From Amoeboaphelidium occidentale (lineage: Eukaryota > Aphelidiomycota > Aphelidea): 64,000 bases of DNA. Location: the NCBI GenBank assembly GCA_023515795.1, contig JALGPX010000028.1:1-64000 (forward strand), read 5' to 3'. A model generated the notes under the pieces. The model made no database searches and was not told the origin of the DNA. It worked only from the letters and a program-made list of their open reading frames with translations. The translations under genes and the position numbers were made by a program. Positions within the stretch are counted from its first letter, which is position 1, and each line of letters begins with the position of its first letter. Below are positions 8,842-20,008 of this stretch, in pieces.

Positions 8842-11366
8842 TTAGAATACAAAGTCGTTCTCGGCATGCATAGCCCATTGAAACTTTTCCCTCAGAGTCT
8901 TTGGGAACATTTTCTCGATTGGAACTTCGTGAGATTTACACCACGCAACAGTTATTCTGGGATCAATGTAATTGATTTTGGAAGTTCCCAATGCTGTAGT
9001 CTTATTCTCGTCCTAAAGAATTCAGTTGAAGCTGTACGCAATAACTTTACCTTATCAGTCTTTTGAGTCTTTGCTGCAATTATCTTTTCGTCGATGCTAA
9101 TTAGCCGTTGTTCCAACTTCTCAACCGATAAAGATGAGATTTTGTCTTCTAGATACACGACAGTGGGTTTCTCTGGGTCCTCTTCTCCAGCTGCCTTGGC
9201 TTTCTCACACATTTTCTCGTATCGCTTCTCTAACTTTTCCCTCTCAAGCTCTTTCAGTTCTTCAGACTTCTTTTCAATCATCTCTTCATCTAGGTCAGAC
9301 TCATCTTCCAGCAATTCAGGCTGTTTTTTCTTCAGTTTCGGATCCGCATCAAGTAGGGCTTTCCTAATCAACATTCTCTCATACTTCAAAGCGTTGATCT
9401 TTCCGTCCAGCTTTTCCATTTGTGTACCATGAGCTTTTGAGACGGTACGCTGATGGTTACAAAGAATAGCAACTTGTCTGTTGGCCCTATTGTAAGCCAG
9501 AACTTTCTCTGCCACCGTGCCTTCCATTGGTGTCTTCTTCAGTTCTTCTTGAAAGGTAACAGATGCATTATGAGTACGAAAAACTTTTGCAGACAGGCCA
9601 GGCATAAGACTATTCAAGTACTTATTCACCGTCAATGTACTTAATCTGTCGAAAATAGGATCTCCGTCCTTCTTTGGAGGCCTTTTAAAGATCTTTAGAT
9701 TTTTCCATATGACAGGATCAACTTCAACCTTGTTGTAATATCTAATGGAATCTTTACCAAGAAAATCAAATATGACAAACTTTCTCGTCTCTGCGCCTTG
9801 CGATGCAGCAACAGTTCCATTTTCTGTTTGAGATGATTCTGGTTCAGTTAAAGTTCCGTTTTCTGCATTGGCTTCTTCTTCTTCCAATTGAACATGTTCC
9901 ATTCTCAAAGAACAACAACCAACAGTATCTGCTTCATCGTCACCTTTTTCATTACCAGCTCTCAAGGCCAACTTATCAATCAAGTACATCGCAGTTGCTC
10001 TTTGTCTTACAGCCATAACTTTATCTTTTAATTCTCTAGTATAGTTCTCTCTGATAATTGCAATATGCTTTTTCAACTCTCTAGCCTTTTCAAACTTCTT
10101 GAAATCACTCAGACCTTTGAACGTGGACGTTGCAGCAAACATCACATACTTTATGTTCCCATTCACATTTTCAGTCCATGTAGCCAACCATCCAACTTCG
10201 TTCAAATGCACAATGTTACCCCATTTATGGCCAGCTGGAGGTGGAGGCACAGGATCCTTTTCACCAATATTGATAGTAATATCTTCTGGATAAACTCTCT
10301 TCTTGAGTCTGCCTGTCTTTGGATGATCACCTCTTCCTCTGAATAGCCCTGGAGGTTCAATACGGAAATTACCAACCTTCTCTTTTCTTCCATCAACAAT
10401 AGCGAAACCATACTTCTCTTCAAGAGCCAACTTTTCTTCTTTTAGTTTCAGCTTCTCTTCTTTTGTCATGTTCTTCTTGCGCAATCTTTCTGCTTCGTAG
10501 TAATCATACAACCTTGAGAAATCGCATTTAGAGAACTCTTTAACAATCTTATAGTTTTCCTTGTCGAACTCTTTCAGTGTATCCCTGAAATCTTCAAAGA
10601 AATTCCTACAGAAAACTTCATTCTCTACGTATTGTGTCTTCAACATTTGCCCAAAGAAGCCTGCGACTTCTTCAGCTTCTTTAGAAAGTTTCAGTTCTTT
10701 GCCGTCATAAATCAGCGGAACATTAATCGGTTCGTATTCTTTCGGAAAGTGAACTCCACTGTGCTGCAGAGAATTCCATTTGACTTTTGAATGGATTAAT
10801 TCTTCATCTTCCCACCATTTGAATTCTTCTTCCTCTTCTGCTTCAGCCTCTGCCTCAGACGATGCCGGATTCTGTGAAGCTTCTGTACCATTCCCAGCTT
10901 TTGCTTTCTGTTTCTGTTTGTTATTGTTTGCAGCCTTCTTGCCCTTCTTTGGTTCAACTTCGACTTTCCTCTTCTTTTTGGTTTTCTTGGCTGTCGAAGT
11001 AGCAGCAGCTGTAGTCGTTGTTGTTGTTGTGGACGATGATATTTCCTTCAGCTTCTTTGCCAGTGGAACATCCTCCTCATCTTCGTCATCGCTATCTGAT
11101 GCGGCATCACCCTGAGCAGTCGATTCAACATTTGTGGATGTGACCATATCATCTTCTGAAGGCTCCGGCTTAGGCTTATCTTCTTTTTGCTCCATTTCCG
11201 TATCTGCTGCGTTTGATGGTTCCGGAACAGCTTTCTCTTTTACTTCAGCTTTCGGTGTCGCTTCTTGTGTGCTCTCATCAGAAGATTCTTCATCGGAAGA
11301 ATAAACAATCTTCTTTTTCTTTTTAACTTTTAAATCTCCTTCTGAAGCTCCGGAATTCCTTTTCAT
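8842..11366 (-). CDS. TOP1: DNA topoisomerase I (type IB)
   Basis: This enzyme relaxes supercoils by transient single-strand cleavage through a 3'-phosphotyrosyl link in the nucleus. Two exons, 9051-11366 and 8842-9012, are joined across a 38-nt intron, giving 828 residues. The N-terminal ~190 residues are a Lys/Glu/Ser-rich, disordered, nuclear-targeting region with several KKKRK-like clusters. The core domain ([28 protein letters not shown] with the catalytic Arg region) and a coiled linker follow. The C-terminal exon carries [12 protein letters not shown] with the active-site tyrosine, residue 787 by my count, and ends VF. If the intron is retained, the frame ends soon after it without the tyrosine. 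It is divergent from BRX1 with 75 bp between starts. Confidence 0.97.
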
Positions 11367-11441
11367 TTTCAGCTGGCGGCGGTGTCGAAGTTTTCTGTTG
11401 GTTTCCGTGCTTTCTTTTCAAACAACAATTTTTTTCCCGTG

Positions 11442-12389
11442 ATGGACGATTTCGATTATTCCAGTGACTCATCCTCCGATTCTGTCGTGGCTACGGGCGG
11501 CAGAAGATCGTTACTTAACAAGATTATGAAGAAGGAAGAATCTTTTGAAGCTGCTGAAGTTACTGATGCTGCTGAATCTGATGGTGATACTAAAGATCAG
11601 AACAAGACTTCCAAAGATCAAAGCAAAACTGGGCAATTCAGAAATAAGCAGCGTGTTCTTATTACGGCTGGAAGAGGTCTTGATGCGCGACTAAGACATC
11701 TTTTGAAAGACATACACGCGCTTATCCCTCACTCAAAGAAGGACTCAAAATTAAAGGACATCAACGAATTACAAGAAATTTCTGATTTGGAAAAGTGCAA
11801 TAACGCATTGTACATGGAAGGAAACAAGGATGACGCGTATTTATGGTTGGGGAAGACTGTTGAAGGGCCTTCTGTTAAATTTGCGCTGCACTCGATCCAG
11901 ACTGTTAAGGAATTGAAGTCTTTGGGTAACTGCTTGAAAGGTTCCAGGCCTTTTTTGGTTTTCACTAAAGAGTTTGATACAAAGCCTGAGTTTGCTGTTG
12001 TCAAACAATTGTTGCATCACACGTTTAATACTCCACGCAAACACAGAAAGAGCAAACCGTTCTTTGATCACGTGCTTCTGTTCTGTTACTTGGACTCAAA
12101 GATTTATGTTCGTCACTATCAGATTGTAAAGCAGGAAGTTGTTGAAATTGGGCCGCGCTTTGTGTTGAATCCTATCAGAATATTTGGTGGTTCTTTTGGT
12201 GGTATGACTCTTTTTCATAATAAGGATTATGTTAGCAACAGAAATGTTAGGATTAGTATGACGAAGGAGAAGGGTATGAAGTATGGTAACAGGTTGGTAA
12301 AGGATACAAAGAGAAAGGGTAAAGAAATGGAATTAGAAGGTGCATTGAAGACAGAATTGGATGTTGTTGATAATGTGTTCAAGGCTTAG
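11442..12389 (+). CDS. BRX1: Brix-domain ribosome biogenesis protein Brx1
   Basis: Brx1 is a nucleolar factor that binds pre-rRNA during early assembly of the 60S subunit. The 315-residue product has an acidic serine-rich start, then the Brix domain from about residue 85 to 275 (RVLITAGRGLDARLRHLLKD, RPFLVFTKEFD, VLLFCYLDSKIYVRHYQ, IGPRFVLNPIRIF). SFGGMTLFHN is typical of Brx1 among Brix proteins. I used the ATG at 11442; a longer frame exists only with a GTG start. No intron. It shares a 75-bp divergent promoter with TOP1 and sits near two more ribosome biogenesis genes (Noc3, Rlp24). Confidence 0.94.
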   Translation: MDDFDYSSDSSSDSVVATGGRRSLLNKIMKKEESFEAAEVTDAAESDGDTKDQNKTSKDQSKTGQFRNKQRVLITAGRGLDARLRHLLKDIHALIPHSKKDSKLKDINELQEISDLEKCNNALYMEGNKDDAYLWLGKTVEGPSVKFALHSIQTVKELKSLGNCLKGSRPFLVFTKEFDTKPEFAVVKQLLHHTFNTPRKHRKSKPFFDHVLLFCYLDSKIYVRHYQIVKQEVVEIGPRFVLNPIRIFGGSFGGMTLFHNKDYVSNRNVRISMTKEKGMKYGNRLVKDTKRKGKEMELEGALKTELDVVDNVFKA

Positions 12390-12443
12390 TCAAAGAAGTA
12401 ATAGACTTTAAATCATATTATAAGTTTTTTACTCTTTATTTTT

Positions 12444-15331
12444 TCAGTTGAGCTTTAGCTTTGCAAATTTAATTGCTGCGGTTAATGCTTCGTCTGCTTT
12501 GGATGAATCTTCGCCAGATCCATTAGCAGTCTCATCTTTACCTCCCTTCTTTCCGCCAACATAATTTGCAACAACTTCGGCCCATTCATTAGCCTTCAGC
12601 TTAGAAGTTATATCCTACAAAAAGAAGTGAATTCGGATATCGGAATAAATACCTTTGGCACTGTACAACTGTGTTGAACACGATTAGATGTCTTATCGAC
12701 ATTCAAGATCAGAAATGGTTTCTTCTTTGTCTTCATGTGATTTACTGCACCAGTAACGGTTCTGCTATCAACATTCTCCAGTTTAAGAACATAGTAATTC
12801 TGATTCTTTTCGAGCAGTTCATTGAGTTGACCAACAACACTCTTTAACTCTTCAGCTTGTTTTGCCTTCTGAGATTCCATAAAATCTTTCTGAAGCTTTG
12901 TGAGAGTATTTCTAAATTCAGTCTTTTGTATGAGAGAAATGGAAAGCTGATCAAGTTCTGTCTTAACGGACTTCTGAGCAGAATCGAATTCAGAACCACT
13001 CAACTTGGAAAGTTCTTCTAATTTCTTTCTGAAAACTTGAGCTAATCTTGATGCTTCATGAGCTTCTTCCCCAGTAACTGCAATAATACGCCTAATTCCT
13101 TTTGCAATACTGGAGTCTTCTAGAATGACAAAGTTTCTAATGTCTCCAGTCTTGGAAACATGAGTTCCTCCGCAAAATTCAACAGAAGTACTTTCCCACT
13201 TTTCACTCTGAGGATCTTTCAGAATATCATCAACATCATACTTAACAGAAACAACTCTAACTGGATCTGGGTATGTTTCGCCAAACACAGCACGCAAGCC
13301 TCTTATCTTCATTCCAACACTGAGTGGCACTTCTTTGGAATATACAGGAAAGTTTTGCTTGATGAAATCGTTAGCAGTGTTCTCTGCAACGACCAGTTGC
13401 TCTGTGCTAAGAGCATTCTTACAGCTGTAATCAAATCTCAACTTATCTTGAGCTACAAGAGATCCCTTTTGGTCACATTCTTCTGAACCCATAGCCTTCT
13501 TCAATGCAAAGTTCAAAATGTGTGTTGCAGTATGATTGTTACGCAAAGGCCATCTTCTGCTTTCGTCATATGAACAAACAACTTCATCATTAAGAGATAA
13601 TGAGCCAGTTTTCAATGTTCCAACATGCAAAATGTAACCTCCGTATACTTGAACATCCTCTACAGAAAAGGAAACATCTTTAGAATCTATAGTTATGGTA
13701 CCAATGTCAGCCTCTTGACCACCTTGTTCGGCATAGAAGTTTGTCTTATCCAAAACTAAGCCAACAGTATCAGTAGATGATTTGATTGCATCAACAAACT
13801 TATCAGCAACACGAATAGCCAAAAGCTTTGCAGAGATATCAGACTTTTCATACTTGAATATATCATTGGTCTTTGGAACTTTCCTGTCTTTTTCCAATTC
13901 AGCAATACCGTGGACATCTAGTTTGACAGCAGCTTTAGCTCCAGAATCTTTCTTAGCTCTTGAAACTTCCTTTGCCTTCTGTTGCTCCCTCATGAATGCA
14001 TCTTCGTCAACTTTCATTCCTCTCTCTGATGCCATCAGACGAGTCAAGTCAATAGGAAAGCCAAAAGTATCGTACAGTCTGAATGCATCTTCTCCTGAGA
14101 TAGAATCTTTACCAGAGTCTTTAGCTTTCTGTAAGATTGTCTCAAAAATCTTCTCTCCTCTATCCAATGTCTTTGCGAACCCAACTTCTTCTTCTTGGAG
14201 AATTTCTTTGATTTCGTCAACTCTCTTTCTGACTTCAGGGAAAGCATCTTCCAAACTAAGAACGACCGTATCAACCAACGATGGAAAAAAGTTGCCTAAT
14301 TGAACACCAAATCTTCTTCTAGCATATCGGACACCTCTTCTCAGAATACGGCGAATAACGTAACCTCTACCATCGCTGGAAGGATACCCACCGTCCGACA
14401 ACGCAATTGTAAGAGTTCTTGCGTGATCAGCGACAACTCTGTATGCCATATCCACACCATCAACATCAGCAGCACCGACTTTACCTTCATAAGCCCTAAC
14501 ACCAGTAATCTTCTGAATCTGATCAAACAAAGGCATGAAAACATCAGTGTCGTAGTTAGAGCGCTTGTTCTGAAGCACAGACACAAGTCTTTCCAAGCCC
14601 ATACCAGTATCAACGTGTTTAGCTGGTAGCGGTCTTAATTTACCATCAGCTTCCCTGTTAAATTGAATGAAGACAAGATTCCAGATTTCCAAAACGTCGG
14701 GATCATCCAAATTTACCAAAGCAGCGGCATCTCTATTTCCAATGCGATCGTAGTGGATCTCAGAACATGGACCACATGGACCTTGATCACCCATTTCCCA
14801 GAAGTTCTCCTTAGCACCAAAAGGCAAAACTCTTTCAGCAGGGACTCCAATATCAATCCAGAGTTGTTTTGCTTCTAAATCTGCTTGCAAGCCGTTCTTC
14901 TCATCGCCACCAAAGTAAGTCACATACAAACGGTTCTTATCAATACCGTATTCCTTAGTCAACAACTCCCAAGACATTTTAATCGCTTCCTTCTTAAAAT
15001 AATCACCAAAAGACCAATTGCCCAACATCTCAAAGAAAGTGTGATGATAAACGTCTTTACCAACATCCTCCAAATCGTTGTGCTTTCCACCAGCCCTGAT
15101 ACATTTCTGGGAATTAGCAGCTGCCTTCCATTTGGACATTTCCGAGTGTGGCGATACGGTACCCAAGAAGATTGGCTTGAACTGGTTCATTCCAGCATTA
15201 GCGAATAGCAACGTGGGGTCATCGTGAGGGATAGTCGGCGAAGAAGGCACAAAAGTGTGGCGATATTTCTGACAGAAGAAGTCAATGAATGTCTGTCTGA
15301 CTCTTTTAACGGGCCAAGTTTCGTTGGTCAT
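12444..15331 (-). CDS. ALA1: alanyl-tRNA synthetase (probable dual-targeted)
   Basis: This class II synthetase charges tRNA-Ala. Exons 12653-15331 and 12444-12614 are joined across a 38-nt intron, giving 949 residues from the first ATG (yeast 958). In order it has the aminoacylation domain (MTNETWPV, FGDYFK, NWSFG), the tRNA-recognition domain, the editing domain with zinc ligands (NHTATH, CGGTH) and the C-Ala tail, with its Gly/Lys-rich end in exon 2. The same frame stays open without a stop for well over 34 codons upstream of this ATG. The upstream peptide is rich in Arg, Lys and Ser with no acidic cluster and contains no ATG, so a mitochondrial form may start at a non-AUG codon (TTG 15433 or ACG 15439). 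No second AlaRS gene is in the window. Confidence 0.96.
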
Positions 15332-15706
15332 ATTTCGCAAGGAACAAAGTTTGGACTTTGCAAAGTTTGCCAGCGGAGTCGTTTCGGAAAAGATATTCTG
15401 ATGGCGCACGGAGATTAAAAAGGATCGTTTCAATATCGTAATAATTTTTAACGAAAAGCACGTAAGGGAGTGGTGCTGTTGGAGTATCAGCTGGGGAGCA
15501 TGCTTAAGGTTGAGATTTAAATGGTATCGTTGATGACAATGACACGTAAAGGCAAATCATTGGATGATATGAACGCATTTAGTCGGATTAACAGCTGCTT
15601 TGCGTGAACAGGGTCTTGATCTTGTTAAATCTTTCTGCAGTTTGTTATTTGCTCCTCGAGGCAACAGTTCGAACAGACCTTCTACCTTTCCTTCACATAA
15701 AGAAAC

Positions 15707-17419
15707 ATGGAAAACTTTCTGGGAAATAACTCTTATCAGCGTTTCTCTGTTGAGGACATTTCTGAGCTTGAGAATATTGAGAGCGGAGTTCAAGTGCTTA
15801 GAGATGTTTCGATCGATCATCCTGACACTTCCGACGAGGAAATAAGGGCTTGGTACATGTACATACTCGGAATTGAGCCGTACTCTGTTGCATGCCTGGC
15901 AATATTTATACCTTTAATAATTGAAGATCTTGCTTACAGGGCTGGCACTTCTAATATCAACGATTCTACTTATCCGAGATGTTTAGATAGATCGGTTGGC
16001 TTGCCTGATGACGCTCAATGTTTTGTGCCTTTTGGCGGTTACTGGGTTTCTCCTCAGTCGTATACATTTTATGTCTCGAGCATCAGCGTTGGTGTTCAAG
16101 TGTTCAGCTTTGTGACTTTTGGGTCTTTGGCAGACTATGGAAGCAACAGGAAACTATTCTTGATGATATTTAGTATGATACACATTCTGTGCTCTATTTC
16201 ATTCCTATTTGTTACTCGTCCAGAGCTTTATGGTCTTGTATCATTCTTATTTATCGCTGGGAATGTGTGTTTCGGCACATCACTTGTGTTTTACAACGCA
16301 TACCTTCCCATTCTTGTTGATGCTCATCCAGATGTGCGGAATCTAAAAAAAGAAATTGAAACTCAGTTAGAAGAATCTGAAACTGGAGGTGATTTAGCTG
16401 CATCGCCAGACAGTCTATTGCAAAAGGCCGATAATGGTTTGTTCCAACAAATGGAGAAGAATTTACATGCCACAAGGGAATCTTTGACAAATAAGATAAG
16501 CAGCAATGGGTTTATGGCAGGTTATGTAGGAGGTGTTTCGCTTCTTGTGACCATATCTCTGATCATATTCAGCAGCAGATCTTCGAATCCAACTTACATG
16601 ATGCAAATTGGTGTTGCAATTACGGGGTTTTGGTTCCTCATTATTCTATTTACTTTTGTTTACAGACAGTTGAAAGTTAGGCCTGGGCCGTCTCAGCGAT
16701 CCGGCTCTTGGCTGTCTTTGCTAACTTTCGGATGGAGGAAAACTTGGTTAACTTTGCGGAAAGGGTTTCAGTTAAAAAATCTTTTCTATTGTCTTGTATC
16801 TTGGTTCTTCTACTCTGATGGGATCGCTACAATCGGAATGGTTGCAATTCTCTACGCCAAAAGCGAATTCAATATGTCAACTACAGAATTATTAACTATT
16901 AGTATTCTTGCACCTCTGCTAGCAATAGTCGGGAATTATTTTTTCCTGCACTTCATTTATCATCGCTTTAAACTAGATTCAAAACAAATGGTTCTCGTTC
17001 TCTTAAGTTTGATGACACTGATTCCAGTATACGGAGTGTTTGGACTTTGGATACCAAGAAATATTCCGTTCGGTCTTCATTACTCCGCTGAGCTTTATGT
17101 ACTTGCTTGCTATTTTGGTTTCTTGTTGGGTGCTTTGCAATCTTTTTCTAGGGGATTGTTTGCTGAGTTGATACCTCCTGGTCTCGAGAGTGAATTCTTT
17201 GCATTGTATGAAATCACCGACAGGGGATCAAGTTTCCTTGGTCCTTTACTAGTTGGAGCAATACGAGATGCAGCAGGCTCCCTTCAGCATGGATTTTATG
17301 CTCTTTTGATTCTGTTTGCTATCGGTGTTCCGTTTTTGTTAGTAATTGAATTGGATGAAGGACGAAAGCAGGCCAAAGATTTTCAAGTAGATTGTCCAGA
17401 AGATGAGCCAGTAAATTGA
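15707..17419 (+). CDS. ATG22: Atg22-like vacuolar transporter
   Basis: Atg22 is a fungal vacuolar membrane permease of the major facilitator type. It exports amino acids released when autophagic bodies are degraded. The 570-residue product (yeast 528) has an acidic cytosolic N-terminus, then WYMYILGIEPYSVACLAIF as the first membrane segment with the family's short pre-helical Trp-Tyr motif. About 12 membrane segments follow, with a long hydrophilic loop near residues 205-260. QSFSRGLFAELIPPG is close to the family signature in the second half. Start at ATG 15707, no intron. It converges with NOC3, stop codons 11 bp apart. Atg22 is essentially fungal, so it supports the organism call. Confidence 0.93.
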   Translation: MENFLGNNSYQRFSVEDISELENIESGVQVLRDVSIDHPDTSDEEIRAWYMYILGIEPYSVACLAIFIPLIIEDLAYRAGTSNINDSTYPRCLDRSVGLPDDAQCFVPFGGYWVSPQSYTFYVSSISVGVQVFSFVTFGSLADYGSNRKLFLMIFSMIHILCSISFLFVTRPELYGLVSFLFIAGNVCFGTSLVFYNAYLPILVDAHPDVRNLKKEIETQLEESETGGDLAASPDSLLQKADNGLFQQMEKNLHATRESLTNKISSNGFMAGYVGGVSLLVTISLIIFSSRSSNPTYMMQIGVAITGFWFLIILFTFVYRQLKVRPGPSQRSGSWLSLLTFGWRKTWLTLRKGFQLKNLFYCLVSWFFYSDGIATIGMVAILYAKSEFNMSTTELLTISILAPLLAIVGNYFFLHFIYHRFKLDSKQMVLVLLSLMTLIPVYGVFGLWIPRNIPFGLHYSAELYVLACYFGFLLGALQSFSRGLFAELIPPGLESEFFALYEITDRGSSFLGPLLVGAIRDAAGSLQHGFYALLILFAIGVPFLLVIELDEGRKQAKDFQVDCPEDEPVN

Positions 17420-17430
17420 TAAGTCTCTAT

Positions 17431-19326
17431 TTATCTAATGGATCGATACATGCTGTCTACTAATTTAGAAACTGCAGATCCTTTGCTTCTCAATGTCCGA
17501 AGATCTGAGAACGGTGCACTAAACGGAGAGCAAAGATCAGGCTCATTTATATCAGGACGATACAATCCTGCAAGACATTCTTCTTCTGTGCAAGTAAGAA
17601 GCTGTTTCATTGGGACAGGACAATTACGGAGAAGATCCTGCAAACATAATACCAACTCCATAATCGCTTGTTCGTCAGAGTATTTCAAAGCAATAGATGT
17701 AATTCTTCTGGCGAAAGCAGCAATGCGATCATTTATGCCGCTTACTGAATTGTTTTTGCCAAACATCAATGATACCATTCTTCTAACTGTTTTTGCATTC
17801 TTCAATTCTGGGCCTGAAGGACCTGTTTTCGTGGGCATTAACTTATTCAGGATAGAGTATCCGCGGTCATAAAACTCTTTTAGATCAAGGGTGACAAAAT
17901 CATCCTGACCTCTGCAAATGGAGAAACACGCAGAAACACATTCTAAAATGACATCGATTTCTAAACTCAACTCTTCTGAGTCCTTAAGAATTCCACCAAG
18001 TGTTTTTAGCAAGTCATTGAAGTAGCTGACACTTATCAGACTACTAAACTTTGAAATGCCGCGCAAGACAGGAAGAAGTAAAGAAGAGCCAGGATAAGCT
18101 TTCAAAATTCTGAAATAAGTAACAAAGACCTGCTCCAAAATCTCAGTATGAATTTTTCTGCGCTCTTCTTCGCTGACAATTGCTTCAGCTTCCATCATCT
18201 CCTTGTCAACTTCGTCCATCTTTTTCTTGCTCTTTCTTTGGGTTCTAGTCAAATGAATACGATCCTTCTTTCTAATCTTCTTTTTAGGAGCAGGATCCTT
18301 TGATTTCAAATCGGCCTTCAGATCTAATTTCAAAAAGGTAGAAATCAATAACGGCTGAACTTTGGTTCCGGCTGCTTTGACAAATTTGGAAATCTCTTTC
18401 ACGGCCTCCAAACTAGTTCTACCATGCGTATCCGATGCAAACAACTTTTCAATGCTACTACAACAATGTTCTCCAATAGTAACTTTAGACTTTGGCATTA
18501 ATCGTTTAGAGTTTGCCTTCCTGATAACATTATGAACCAGCAAGTGACTAAAATTGAAGTGAGACACACTTTGCAACAATTCACAGAAGCATTTCACAGC
18601 AACAGAAGATATCGAACCATCTTCGCACTTCTTTCCAGATAGCTCTTCTAATCTGTTCAAATATTTCTGATACTGTGCCAACATGGACTGCTCATAGTTT
18701 CGATTCTTCTTTACTTCCTTCGAGACCTTGATAGCCGCCTCTTTCTCAGTCAGAGGTCTGATTCTATAGCCTGGAATAATATCCTTAAATATAGCTAACA
18801 TAGAAATAAGAGCTAACTTGACTGCAATAGGATCTTTGTCGCGAGACAATAGCATCAACGCTTTGATTCTGTCAATATTCTCAATAGGGTTCTCCATTAT
18901 ATCATTCGATGCAGATGCCATAACGTTCTTCTTTTCCGTCAAAGTCATCTTAGAATAGTCAACCTTTGGCGTCTTGTTCGCGGCATCATTTTGCTTTGGT
19001 TGTTGTTCCTTGTTTTCCGTGATATCTTCATCCTTTGGCTCCTTCTTCACCTGAACCACCTGTTTTTGCCATGCCCCAGACCTGTCCTTAATCGGCAGTT
19101 TTGCTATAACGTCCTTTTCATCCTCGACCATGTTAAATTCACGCGGAGCTTTCTCGTATTCTTCCTCTGACTCAGAAACATTCAACGCGTAATCCGGAAT
19201 ATGCTGGTCAACCTCAAAGTTATCCATCTCATCCAAATCAGTGTCAGGGTCATCATCCACAGGAACCACCTCTAATGGCACGAAGATGGGATTTACTTTA
19301 TATTCTTTTCTAGATCTCTTTGGCAT
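17431..19326 (-). CDS. NOC3: nucleolar complex protein 3 (Noc3)
   Basis: Noc3 pairs with Noc2 in pre-60S maturation and has also been linked to replication initiation in yeast. The 631-residue product (yeast 663) begins with a basic MPKRSRKE and an acidic linker. The NOC3p N-domain follows (LALISMLAIFKDIIPGYRIRPL at about 182-203, the strongest signature), then a lysine-rich linker (RTQRKSKKKM) and the CBF/Mak21-type C-terminal domain (VFVTYFRILKAYP). Start at ATG 19326, single exon. Its 5' end lies 40 bp from the 3' end of the Kre9-like gene on the same strand. Confidence 0.93.
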   Translation of the reverse strand: MPKRSRKEYKVNPIFVPLEVVPVDDDPDTDLDEMDNFEVDQHIPDYALNVSESEEEYEKAPREFNMVEDEKDVIAKLPIKDRSGAWQKQVVQVKKEPKDEDITENKEQQPKQNDAANKTPKVDYSKMTLTEKKNVMASASNDIMENPIENIDRIKALMLLSRDKDPIAVKLALISMLAIFKDIIPGYRIRPLTEKEAAIKVSKEVKKNRNYEQSMLAQYQKYLNRLEELSGKKCEDGSISSVAVKCFCELLQSVSHFNFSHLLVHNVIRKANSKRLMPKSKVTIGEHCCSSIEKLFASDTHGRTSLEAVKEISKFVKAAGTKVQPLLISTFLKLDLKADLKSKDPAPKKKIRKKDRIHLTRTQRKSKKKMDEVDKEMMEAEAIVSEEERRKIHTEILEQVFVTYFRILKAYPGSSLLLPVLRGISKFSSLISVSYFNDLLKTLGGILKDSEELSLEIDVILECVSACFSICRGQDDFVTLDLKEFYDRGYSILNKLMPTKTGPSGPELKNAKTVRRMVSLMFGKNNSVSGINDRIAAFARRITSIALKYSDEQAIMELVLCLQDLLRNCPVPMKQLLTCTEEECLAGLYRPDINEPDLCSPFSAPFSDLRTLRSKGSAVSKLVDSMYRSIR

Positions 19327-19366
19327 GGATCAGCTTGAAAAGGAAAATCAAGTATAAAAGGTTTAC

Positions 19367-19947
19367 TTAAAGCAACATTAAAGAACCGATGGCGAATACA
19401 GAACTTAAAATAAAACCACCGACTAAAGCATCAGCCCCATTTTTGTTGAATCTTGGATCGTTACTTGAAGGATCAGTGGAACAGACGCCACCAAGACATT
19501 GAGCAGGGGAAACAGCTCGTGGAAATTCAGGTTCTTTAGACATATCCGTAACATTCTTACCATCCTTATCGAATACCCAAAAAGCAGGCGAATAAGAAAA
19601 AGCGCTTCCGTCGTTAATTCTCACAGCGTACTGCCATGCAGGAATGTTGTCAGGCAATGTGAAGTTCACACCTGTTGTATCAGGACTCAGATTTGATCCC
19701 AGTATTGAAACAACGCGCACATTCGATTTATCAGTAGCAGGATACATTTCAATAGTAATTTTTGTTGGTTTAGAACCTCTTGCTTCCCATTTTACTGATG
19801 CCGGCCTTCCAGCCTGCCACAAGGTTGTGCCCTAGAAATTAGTTGCACCTCTAAATCTTGACTTACCAATGGAGCTGTGATAAATAGTTCAGCTGATACA
19901 AGAGAAAGCGCTGCTGAAAATGAAACAAGAGCGTGTATTAAGTTCAT
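19367..19947 (-). CDS. Kre9/Knh1-type GPI-anchored cell-wall protein
   Basis: Secreted fungal surface protein. Exons 19867-19947 and 19367-19831, with a 35-nt intron, give 181 residues. Exon 1 encodes a cleavable signal peptide (hydrophobic LVSFSAALSLVSA). The mature part starts with the family pattern ITAPLGTTLWQAG-PASVKW, then ITIEMYPA, FTLPDNIPAWQYAVRIN and YSPAFWV, which together define the Ser-Thr-rich/Kre9-KNH domain. The last 18 residues are hydrophobic (GGFILSSVFAIGSLMLL), consistent with a GPI-anchor signal. It is half the size of yeast Kre9 and carries one domain only. It shares a 61-bp divergent promoter with NDUFAF1. Confidence 0.87.
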
Positions 19948-20008
19948 AACGTAGATAAGAATGTTTTGTGTTCCAAACGACCAATCAACTTGCGAAACAG
20001 ACTCAGAA

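Noticed and set aside
9094-11115. Long Ser- and Phe-rich plus-strand frames inside TOP1
   Set aside because: They are antisense of Lys/Glu-rich coding sequence and mirror its composition.
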